This document shows positions 1-6,966 of a DNA stretch of 15,307 bases, one piece after another. The DNA comes from Mollicutes bacterium. Its GTDB lineage: Bacteria > Bacillota_I > Bacilli_A > RF39 > UBA660. The notes below the pieces were generated by a model. It did not search any database. It saw nothing but the letters and a program-made list of their open reading frames with translations, and was not told where the DNA came from. Position 1 is the stretch's first letter. Each line of letters starts with the position of its first letter. The DNA lies in assembly GCA_012513875.1 (NCBI GenBank), contig JAAZBI010000069.1:1-15307 (forward strand), in the 5' to 3' direction. A program made the translations under genes and the position numbers.

Positions 1-144
1 ATCGATTTAGTTTTGTTTCCAAAAGTTTACAGTCTTTATGAATTAAAAATTAATTCTTTAATCAAGGTTAAAGCTCGAGTTGAAAAGAGACTGTCAAGAT
101 ATCAATTATCGGTCTTAAAAATGGAAAATTTATCAGATATATGA
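1..144 (+). CDS. dnaE: DNA polymerase III alpha subunit DnaE, C-terminal end (5' partial)
   Basis: Frame 1 is open from the window edge to a TGA at 142-144, giving 47 residues. The peptide has the pattern of the C-terminal OB-fold of DnaE-type replicative polymerases. A strand ending in 'LVLFPKVY' matches the usual 'vvFP..Y' segment. It is followed by 'KVKARVEKRLSRYQLSVLKM', which matches the usual 'G.ve.r.g..qlvv..i' strand pair. In Bacillota DnaE works beside PolC at the replication fork, extending primers and acting on the lagging strand; PolC is encoded further down this window. Only the tail is visible, so catalytic motifs cannot be checked, and another OB-fold protein is possible. The promoter of the next operon begins inside this reading frame. 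Confidence 0.62.
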   Translation: MDLVLFPKVYSLYELKINSLIKVKARVEKRLSRYQLSVLKMENLSDI

Positions 145-150
145 TATAAT
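122..150 (+). promoter_or_regulatory. Promoter of the cell-wall operon (extended -10)
   Basis: The -10 is TATAAT at 145-150 and is preceded by TG plus one base (142-144), an extended -10 element. A -35-like TGGAAA at 122-127 matches four of six consensus bases, with a 17-bp spacer. Transcription would start near 157, about 30 bases before the first start codon. The -35 and spacer lie inside the end of the dnaE-like frame, whose TGA overlaps the TG of the extended -10. No terminator was seen between the two genes, so read-through from upstream is also possible. Confidence 0.65.
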
Positions 151-186
151 GAAAAAGGTCAAAAATTATAAAAGTGGTGATTTATT

Positions 187-1659
187 TTGCAAAAGACAAC
201 ATTATTTTTAACATTTTTAATTACCTTAGCATTAAGTTTATTAGTGGTTGTTTTCTTGCAAGAAAAAACAACTGTTTTTGCTAGTAAACCACAAGAATTA
301 TATAAAGTTTATTTAGCAGGTAATGAAATTGGAATTATTAAATCAAAGAATGAATTAGAAAAATTAATAGATAAAAAACAAGATTTAATTAAAGAAAAGT
401 TAAATGTTAAAACAATATATGCACCTGCAGAATTAGATATTCAAAAATATATTGGATATGAATCTGAAATTAATAGTAGTCAAGAAATATATGATTTAAT
501 AGAAAAAACTCATCCATTTACTGTTAAAGGATACGAAATAGAGATTAAAGATCGTGAAAAACTTTATGTTATCGATCGTGATATTTTTGAAGAAGCGGTT
601 AATGATTTTATTAAGGCTTTTATTGATGAAGAACAATATGAAAAATTTAAGACTTCATCTCAAACAGAAATAAAAGAAACAGGATCTTTATTAGAGAACG
701 TATATCTTCAAGAAGAAATAATTATTAAAGAAGGCTATATCTCTGTTTTAGAAGATATATATATTGATGAAAAAGACCTTGCTAAATATTTGATATTTGG
801 TACTACAAAAGAACAAGGGAAATATACTGTTAAATCTGGGGATTCAATTGAAGAAATTGCTTTTAACAATCAATTAGGAGTTAATGAATTTTTTATAGTA
901 AATCCTCAATTTAACAATGTAAATACTTTGTTAGCGCCTGGTCAAGAAGTTTCAATTGGCTTAATTGAACCAATATTAAGTTTAATCGTTGAAGAACATG
1001 TTGTTGAAGATCAAGAAATATTATTTAAAACTGAATATGAATATGATCCTGAAAAATCAGTTACTTATGTAAAAGTTGTTCAAGAAGGATCAAAAGGGTT
1101 ACAAAGAATTACTCAAAAGATTCAAAGTGTCAATGGTGAAATTCTTGCTGTTCAAATTGATCGTAGTGCAACCCAATTATTAAAGTCACCAGTAACAAAA
1201 AAAGTTATCAAAGGAACTAGAACGTCGACAGGATTTTATGTTCATTTAGATGGTGATTATGGATGGCCAACCAATTCTCCTTATAAAATATTTTCTTATT
1301 TTGGTTATCGTATTAATCCAGTAACAAGAGAGAGAGCTTTACATGAAGGAATCGATATTTCTGGTCCTGGACATGGTTCTCCTATTTATGCAGTAGCTGA
1401 TGGAACAGTTGTAACTTCTGGGAGTCATGTAAGTTATGGAAATTATATTGTTATTTCTCATGCTGATAATTTATATACTTTATATGCTCATAATTCTTTA
1501 TTATATGCAAGAGTAGGTCAAACTGTGAAAAAAGGACAAATTATATCTTTAATGGGAAGTACTGGACGTTCAAGTGGAACTCATTTACATTTTGGAACAT
1601 ATATAGGAATGCCTCATGGAGGAGGAAGAGTATTTAATCCATTACAATTATATAAATAG
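187..1659 (+). CDS. Secreted LysM-G5-M23 peptidoglycan endopeptidase
   Basis: The 490-residue protein is predicted to be an exported zinc metallopeptidase that cuts peptide bonds in peptidoglycan. Residues 5-24 form a hydrophobic export segment, with a possible signal-peptidase site after V30-F31-A32; it might also stay as an anchor. Residues 35-205 are a charged region that I do not recognise. A LysM wall-binding domain lies at about 211-258 ('YTVKSGDSIEEIA'), followed by a G5 domain at about 263-345 and an M23 (LytM-type) domain at about 365-488. The M23 set is complete: predicted zinc ligands H386, D390 and H468, with catalytic histidines H435 and H466 (motif GTHLHFG). The start is TTG, six bases after GGTGA (176-180), and leads directly into the export segment; no better start is visible. 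It is the first gene of a cell-wall operon and sits 14 bases before a second M23 gene. No cysteines were seen. Confidence 0.88.
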   Translation: MQKTTLFLTFLITLALSLLVVVFLQEKTTVFASKPQELYKVYLAGNEIGIIKSKNELEKLIDKKQDLIKEKLNVKTIYAPAELDIQKYIGYESEINSSQEIYDLIEKTHPFTVKGYEIEIKDREKLYVIDRDIFEEAVNDFIKAFIDEEQYEKFKTSSQTEIKETGSLLENVYLQEEIIIKEGYISVLEDIYIDEKDLAKYLIFGTTKEQGKYTVKSGDSIEEIAFNNQLGVNEFFIVNPQFNNVNTLLAPGQEVSIGLIEPILSLIVEEHVVEDQEILFKTEYEYDPEKSVTYVKVVQEGSKGLQRITQKIQSVNGEILAVQIDRSATQLLKSPVTKKVIKGTRTSTGFYVHLDGDYGWPTNSPYKIFSYFGYRINPVTRERALHEGIDISGPGHGSPIYAVADGTVVTSGSHVSYGNYIVISHADNLYTLYAHNSLLYARVGQTVKKGQIISLMGSTGRSSGTHLHFGTYIGMPHGGGRVFNPLQLYK

Positions 1660-1673
1660 AAAGGGATGGTATT

Positions 1674-2861
1674 GTGAATAAATTTATAAGATTTAGTTTT
1701 ATTTTAATATTAATGGTATCTTTATTTGTACCTTCTTTTCAAGTGGAAGCTAAGACAGTTAGAGATTTAAAAAACGAATTACAAAAATTATTAGATGAAA
1801 ACAATAATTTGAATCAACAAATTAAATATACTGAATCTCAAATTAATAGTGCTCGTAGTAATATTACAAGATTGAATTCTGAAATCGAAAAAATTCAAAA
1901 TGAGTATGCTCAAACTGAAAAAGAAATTACAGCCTTAAATGTTAAAATATCTGAAAAAGATATTGAAGCGAAAAATTTAGTTTCATTTTTGCAAATGACT
2001 AATAGCAATAATTTCTATTATGAATATATTGCAGGTGCTGAATCTATGACTGATTTTATTTATCGTTTAACAGTAACTGACCAATTGTTAGAACATAATA
2101 AAAAAGTTACTGTTGAGATGAACGATATGATAAGTCAAAATAATCTTAAAAAACAACAGTTAACTACAGCTGAAAAAACTTCAAAATCTAAAGTTTCTGA
2201 ATTAAATTCTAATTTAGCAGTTTTAGGTAGTAAAAAATCTGATTTATATGAATTTAATATGTCAGTAGAAGAAGAAATAAAAGAATCCCAAAAGATTTTA
2301 AAAATGTATACTGATGCAGGTTGTAAAGATAATGATGATATTAGTACTTGTGCAAGGTTACCCTTAGACACATCCTTTTGGAGACCGATGGAAACAGGCT
2401 GGGTTTCATCTTATTATGGATGGAGATTTCATCCAATATATAAGGAAAATAGATTCCATGATGGTATTGATTTAGTTGGTAATCGTCAAATTTATTCAGT
2501 AGCAGCTGGAAAAGTAGCGGCAATTGGGTATAATCATTCAACAATGGGTAATTATATTTATATTCATCATTTAGTTAATAATAAGTATTATACTTCTGTT
2601 TATTTACATTTAAAGAGTGGTTCAATTAATGTTAGAGTTGGAGATGTAGTTAGTAAAAATACGGTTCTCGCTACAATGGGATCAACAGGTGCATCGACTG
2701 GAACTCATTTACATTTATCGATTGCAACTGGAAGAAGAGGTATTGATTATACAACATATTCTACTTTTGTTTCTCGTACAGTTGATCCGAAGACTTTGAT
2801 TAATTTTCCATCAGGTACAGGTTCAAGTAATAGTTGGTTAAGTAGAACTAGAAAATATTAG
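1674..2861 (+). CDS. Coiled-coil M23 endopeptidase of the PcsB/EnvC type
   Basis: This 395-residue secreted protein has a signal peptide with a likely cut after V24-E25-A26. A long coiled-coil region follows at about 27-212, rich in heptad-like L/I, E, K, N and Q. The M23 domain is at about 236-378. Predicted zinc ligands are H262, D266 and H347, with catalytic H312 and H345, so the enzyme looks intact. Coiled coil plus LytM domain is the design of PcsB, CwlO and EnvC, hydrolases that are controlled through the FtsEX complex at growth or division sites. No ftsE or ftsX is in the window, so that link is inferred. The start is GTG, seven bases after AAGGGA (1661-1666). A nearby ATG at 1667 is out of frame and hits a stop at once. 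Two cysteines (C217, C226) sit in the linker between the coil and the peptidase and could form a disulfide. Confidence 0.86.
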   Translation: MNKFIRFSFILILMVSLFVPSFQVEAKTVRDLKNELQKLLDENNNLNQQIKYTESQINSARSNITRLNSEIEKIQNEYAQTEKEITALNVKISEKDIEAKNLVSFLQMTNSNNFYYEYIAGAESMTDFIYRLTVTDQLLEHNKKVTVEMNDMISQNNLKKQQLTTAEKTSKSKVSELNSNLAVLGSKKSDLYEFNMSVEEEIKESQKILKMYTDAGCKDNDDISTCARLPLDTSFWRPMETGWVSSYYGWRFHPIYKENRFHDGIDLVGNRQIYSVAAGKVAAIGYNHSTMGNYIYIHHLVNNKYYTSVYLHLKSGSINVRVGDVVSKNTVLATMGSTGASTGTHLHLSIATGRRGIDYTTYSTFVSRTVDPKTLINFPSGTGSSNSWLSRTRKY

Positions 2862-2876
2862 AAGAGAGATGAATTT

Positions 2877-4052
2877 ATGTATCGTAAAACTTATATAAAA
2901 GTCAATTTAGATAATTTAAAAAGTAATCTTAATCAGATAATGAAAAATTCTGATTATCAATATTATTTTGGAGTTGTCAAAAGTAATTGTTATGGTCATG
3001 GTAATTATGTTATTAAAACAATGCTAGAAAATGGTGTTAATTATTTAGCAGTATCTTCTTTAGATGAAGCGATGCTTATTAGAGAAGATTATAAAGATGT
3101 ACCTATTTTATGTTTAGAACCAGTTCATATTGAAGAACTAGAAATTTGTTTTAAGAATAATATTACGATTATAGTTTCAGATATTGATTATTTTAATCAA
3201 TTAATTAAAACTAAACATTCTTTAAAAGTTCATATAAAGATAGATAGTGGAATGAATCGTTTAGGATTTAAAGATAAATCTGAAATCAAATTAGTATTTG
3301 ATAAATTAATTAATAAAAAGAATATTGAGTTAGAAGGAATTTTCACTCATTTTGCATCAAATGGTATTTTAGATACTTTATATCAGAATCAAGTTAAAAA
3401 GTTTTTAGAATTAACTAGTTTAATTGATTTAAATAAAATCAAGATAATTCATCTCGATAAGAGTACAACTGGTTTTTTTCATAACAAATTATCGTTTTGT
3501 AATGGAATTAGATTAGGTATGATTATGTATGGTTATGTTTTTTATCCACCAAAGATTAACTCTTTTCGTGGAAAATTAAGAGGTTTATATCAATTTTTAT
3601 ATAAAAAGAAAAACAACATTGTTGAATCTCATAATATTAATTTTTCATTAAAACCATTGTTATCATTACATACTGAAGTTATCTCAATAAAAAAAGTTTT
3701 ACCTGGCGAATCTTTAGGTTATTATCCAGGACCAGTTATTGATCAAGAAAAGATTATAGCTATTTTACCAATTGGTTATGCTGATGGTTTTTCAAAGAAA
3801 AATACAGGAAGAATGATTCAAATCAATAAAAACAAATATAAAATAATTGGTACTATCTGTATGAATATGACTTTTGTTGAAGTTGATAAAAAAGTAAAAG
3901 TTGGAGATACAGTTACTTTGTTTGGTGATCAAATTAGATTAGTGGAACTAACTAATCACGTAGGGACAACAGTATATGAAGCTTTAGCAACGATATCACC
4001 ATTATTACCCAGAGTTTATTATGAAAACAATGAGATAGTCAAAACAAATTAG
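2877..4052 (+). CDS. alr: Alanine racemase family protein (PLP fold type III)
   Basis: This predicted cytoplasmic PLP enzyme of 391 residues interconverts an L- and D-amino acid, most likely alanine. K35 in 'VVKSNCYGHG' is the PLP lysine. K121 and R128 in 'KIDSGMNRLG' match the carbamylated lysine and substrate arginine of Geobacillus stearothermophilus Alr. R212 in 'IRLGMIMYG' matches the arginine that contacts the PLP ring nitrogen, and Y282 ('LGYYPG') matches the second catalytic base. 'LPIGYADG' is also typical. Odd points are a basic insertion of roughly 30 residues at about 223-257, between the barrel and the C-terminal domain, and two substitutions near the active site. These are K195 where 'NS' is usual and 'CMNM' (328-331) where 'CMDQ' is usual. 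Because an Asl-like ligase follows, another substrate such as serine or aspartate cannot be excluded. The ATG follows a purine-rich GAAGAGAGA. Confidence 0.85.
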   Translation: MYRKTYIKVNLDNLKSNLNQIMKNSDYQYYFGVVKSNCYGHGNYVIKTMLENGVNYLAVSSLDEAMLIREDYKDVPILCLEPVHIEELEICFKNNITIIVSDIDYFNQLIKTKHSLKVHIKIDSGMNRLGFKDKSEIKLVFDKLINKKNIELEGIFTHFASNGILDTLYQNQVKKFLELTSLIDLNKIKIIHLDKSTTGFFHNKLSFCNGIRLGMIMYGYVFYPPKINSFRGKLRGLYQFLYKKKNNIVESHNINFSLKPLLSLHTEVISIKKVLPGESLGYYPGPVIDQEKIIAILPIGYADGFSKKNTGRMIQINKNKYKIIGTICMNMTFVEVDKKVKVGDTVTLFGDQIRLVELTNHVGTTVYEALATISPLLPRVYYENNEIVKTN

Positions 4053-4061
4053 GAGGAAGAC

Positions 4062-5267
4062 ATGGAAGTATTAATTTTAGGAACAGATATTAATTCTTAT
4101 TATATGGCTCGTTGTTATCATGAGTTATTTCATAAAAAAGTTACTTTAATTGGTCAAACTCCGATGGCTTTTACTGATTATAGTAATATTTGTGATGTTC
4201 ATTGCTATAAAAATTTATATGATAGTGATTTAACTTTTAGAAAAATTTTAATTGATTATGCTTCTAGTAAATCTGAAAAAATTTTATTGATCGCTACTAA
4301 TGATCATTATGTAACAATGTTAATTAATAATCGTCGTTATTTATCTAAATACTATGATTTTAATTATCCAACAAAAAGCATTGTTCAAAGTTTTTTGTTA
4401 AAAGAAATATTTTATGATAAATATAAGAACAAAGGTTTAGATTTTCCTCAAACTTTAATTTATGATTGTAATTCTCGTAAAAACGAGAAATGCAATTTTA
4501 AATATCCAGTTATAATTAAACCTAGTGATGGAGTAGCGTATCATGAATTAGATTTTAATGATCAAAGAAAAGTTTATAAAGTAAATGATGAATTTGAGTA
4601 TAAAGATTCAATTCGTAAGATTAAAGAATCTGGTTATAAAGGTAAGTTAATTGTTCAAGAATTTATACCTGGAGACGATACTTATTTATATGAATGTGTT
4701 TTATATTTATCTACTAAAGGTAAAGCTCAAGTCGCTTCTTTTGCAAAAGTAGCCTTACAAGAACATACCAAGACTGCTATAGGTAATAGTACTATAATTG
4801 TAAATGGTTATAATAATTTACCTGGTTCTGAAGAAGTAGTTAAAAGTTTAAAAACCTTTTTAGAAAAAATTAAATATACAGGTTTTGCAATTGCAGACAT
4901 TAAATATGATCAAAGAGATAAAAAATATAAGGTTTTAGAAATAAATCCTCGTCATGGACGAGGTAGTTATTATCTAACATCTTTAGGTCATAATTTAGTT
5001 AAATATTTTATTGATGATATTTATTACCATCAAGAAAAGAAATTTATTTGGTTAAAAAATAAATATGTTTTATCTTTTGTACCTAAAATAATTATTAAAA
5101 AATATGTAAATGATGTTGAATTTAAAAAAGAAATATTTAAATTGATTAAAGAAAAAAAGATTTCTAATCCTTTACAATATTCTGGAGATAAAAATTTAAA
5201 AAGAAAATTTTATTTATTGTTAAGAAAAATAAATTATTTTAAAAAGTATAAAAATAATCATTTTTAA
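4062..5267 (+). CDS. ATP-grasp carboxylate-amine ligase, D-aspartate ligase-like
   Basis: The protein has 401 residues and no signal peptide, so it is cytoplasmic. It has an N-terminal pre-ATP-grasp region (about 1-105) starting with a Rossmann-like 'VLILGTD'. Next comes an ATP-grasp fold with 'YPVIIKPSDG' (K153), 'VQEFIPGDD' (E200) and D279, then 'LEINPRHGR' (E293, N295, R297), the magnesium and phosphate-binding region. The 'NPR.GR..YY.T..G.N' pattern at 295-311 recalls the COG3919 family, which includes the Enterococcus faecium D-aspartate ligase. That enzyme activates D-Asp and joins it to the lysine of peptidoglycan precursors. The gene begins ten bases after the racemase, behind a strong AGGAGG (4051-4056), and is followed by a lipid II flippase, so a peptidoglycan side-chain role is plausible. 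The substrate cannot be read from the sequence. The C-terminal 70 residues are very basic and not recognised; they might touch membrane lipids. Confidence 0.72.
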   Translation: MEVLILGTDINSYYMARCYHELFHKKVTLIGQTPMAFTDYSNICDVHCYKNLYDSDLTFRKILIDYASSKSEKILLIATNDHYVTMLINNRRYLSKYYDFNYPTKSIVQSFLLKEIFYDKYKNKGLDFPQTLIYDCNSRKNEKCNFKYPVIIKPSDGVAYHELDFNDQRKVYKVNDEFEYKDSIRKIKESGYKGKLIVQEFIPGDDTYLYECVLYLSTKGKAQVASFAKVALQEHTKTAIGNSTIIVNGYNNLPGSEEVVKSLKTFLEKIKYTGFAIADIKYDQRDKKYKVLEINPRHGRGSYYLTSLGHNLVKYFIDDIYYHQEKKFIWLKNKYVLSFVPKIIIKKYVNDVEFKKEIFKLIKEKKISNPLQYSGDKNLKRKFYLLLRKINYFKKYKNNHF

Positions 5268-5276
5268 GGAGAAAGT

Positions 5277-6887
5277 ATGAAAAGAAATACATTTATGGAA
5301 GGTGCTTTTATAGCGACTTTCGGAATTTTTTTTGTAAAAATAATTGGACTTTTATATGTTATTCCTTTTCATGCTTTAGTTGGTGAAAATGGTGGAGCAT
5401 TATATGGATACGCTTATAATATATATGCTTTATTTTTATCAATTTCAAGTGCAGGATTTCCCTTTGCAGTTGCCAAAATAGTAAGTGAATATAGTGCTTT
5501 AGGTAAACATAAGTCTGCTGATAAAGCTTATGAAGTTTCTAAAAAAAGTATATTGGCATTTTCAATTATTTCCTTTTTAATTTTATTTATTTTTGCACCT
5601 AATTTTGCCAAGTTAATTATTGGTAATGCTGGAACACCTCAAGTCTTAAATGATATATCTTTTGTAATTAGAATTGTGTCTTTATCAATTTTGGTTATTC
5701 CTCATCTTAGTATTACTAAAGGATTTTTACAAGGCCATCGTTTTATCAAGCCAAGAACAATGAGTCAAATCATTGAACAAATTGTCAGAATTATTGTTAT
5801 ATTATTGGGAGCTTTTTTATGTTTAAAAGTTTTTGATTTAGGTTTAACTAATGCGATTGGAGTAGCAGTTTTTGGTTCTTTTGTAGGTGGCTTAGTAGCG
5901 TTATTTTATTTACAAAGAAAAGTTAAAAGGGTTAAATCCGAATCATTAATTAATTATGATGAATCTGAAAAAGTTGATTCAACTAAAAAGATTTTAAAAA
6001 AGATAATATCTTATTCAGTTCCGTTCATTATTATCAATGCTGCATATAATTTATATACAAATGTTGATATGGTTTTAGTATCGAGAACATTATTAGATTT
6101 CTTAAAATATGATTTAGATAAAGTTGAATCAATTTTAAGTATTTATACAACTTGGGGAGAAAAATTAAATATGATTGTTTTAGCTATTTCTTCAGGCATA
6201 ATTGTTTCATTAATTCCTAATATAGTTAAAGCTTATACTAATAAAGATATGAATGATGTTAATAATAAATTTAATCGTGCTTTACAATGTGTAATCTTTA
6301 TATCTTTACCAATAACTATTTTTTTAAGTTTATTAGTTGAGCCAGTTTGGACTTTGTTTTATGGGCCAAGTTATTATGGACCTTTAGTATTTAAAGTTTT
6401 TGTTTTTACAGGATTCTTTAATAGTTTATATAATATCGTAATGAATTCATTACAAGGATTAAGTAAATATAAATTAGTTTTAATTAGCGTTGGACTGGGT
6501 TTAGTACTAAATGTGATTCTAGACATTCCTTTAATGTTGTTAGCAAATTCTTTAGGATTTGAACCTTATTATGGAGCATCAATTGCAACGATATTAGGAT
6601 ATTCTTTATCATTGTTTATAGCCTTAAAAATATTAAATAAAAAATATCATTTTGACTATACTTCAACTAAGAAAAAACTATTTGATTTAGTATATTCTAT
6701 TGGTTTATTTATTATTGTTATTCAAGGATTAAAATTATTTATTCCTACTAATATTACGTCTCGTTTAATGCAAATACCTATTTTAGGGACTTACGGAATC
6801 GTTAGTTTTGGTATATATTTTTTAGTCTTATATTTAAATGGAATATTGGGAAATATTTTTGGAAAAAGATTTCAAAGAAAAAAATAA
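5277..6887 (+). CDS. murJ: Lipid II flippase, YtgP-type MurJ (PST/MOP superfamily)
   Basis: This very hydrophobic protein has 536 residues, close to the roughly 544 of B. subtilis YtgP, and about 14 membrane segments are expected. Similarity to YtgP as I recall it is clear along the length. The N-terminus has 'GLLYVIPFHALVGENGGALYGYAYNIY'-type spacing at about 24-50. Residues near 130-165 hold 'VIRIVSLSILVIP', 'GFLQGH' and 'SQIIEQIVRI', and a 'FYG' motif follows later. YtgP moves undecaprenyl-linked lipid II across the membrane for cell-wall synthesis. SpoVB and other polysaccharide exporters are related, so export of another lipid-linked sugar is the main alternative. The ATG follows AAGGAGA (5266-5272), which overlaps the stop of the ligase gene, so the two are likely translated as a unit. 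It closes the operon, as a terminator follows directly. Confidence 0.85.
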   Translation: MKRNTFMEGAFIATFGIFFVKIIGLLYVIPFHALVGENGGALYGYAYNIYALFLSISSAGFPFAVAKIVSEYSALGKHKSADKAYEVSKKSILAFSIISFLILFIFAPNFAKLIIGNAGTPQVLNDISFVIRIVSLSILVIPHLSITKGFLQGHRFIKPRTMSQIIEQIVRIIVILLGAFLCLKVFDLGLTNAIGVAVFGSFVGGLVALFYLQRKVKRVKSESLINYDESEKVDSTKKILKKIISYSVPFIIINAAYNLYTNVDMVLVSRTLLDFLKYDLDKVESILSIYTTWGEKLNMIVLAISSGIIVSLIPNIVKAYTNKDMNDVNNKFNRALQCVIFISLPITIFLSLLVEPVWTLFYGPSYYGPLVFKVFVFTGFFNSLYNIVMNSLQGLSKYKLVLISVGLGLVLNVILDIPLMLLANSLGFEPYYGASIATILGYSLSLFIALKILNKKYHFDYTSTKKKLFDLVYSIGLFIIVIQGLKLFIPTNITSRLMQIPILGTYGIVSFGIYFLVLYLNGILGNIFGKRFQRKK

Positions 6888-6910
6888 AAGGAAAGTTTAC
6901 TTTCTTTTTT
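6886..6910 (+). terminator. Rho-independent terminator after murJ
   Basis: The left arm at 6886-6895 (AAAAGGAAAG) pairs with the right arm at 6900-6909 around a TTTA loop. This gives ten pairs with one G-T wobble. The right arm runs into TTTTTTATT. The left arm overlaps the last bases of the murJ stop codon. The stem is rich in A-T pairs, so termination may be partial. Confidence 0.68.
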
Positions 6911-6919
6911 ATTAAAAAA

Positions 6920-6928
6920 TGATATAAT
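6920..6928 (+). promoter_or_regulatory. Extended -10 promoter of polC
   Basis: TATAAT at 6923-6928 is preceded by TGA (6920-6922), the same nine bases as the promoter at 142-150. No good -35 is seen at normal spacing: with a 17-bp spacer the hexamer is CTTTCT, inside the right arm of the murJ terminator. Transcription would start near 6935, about 30 bases before the polC start. Confidence 0.6.
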
Positions 6929-6966
6929 AAGAAAAGAGAATAAAAAGCAGATAAAGAGGTGTCAAG

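Noticed and set aside
2135..2544. Two overlapping minus-strand open frames inside the PcsB-like gene
   Set aside because: They lie opposite a conserved coiled-coil/M23 gene, have no recognisable domain, and are chance open frames in AT-rich DNA.
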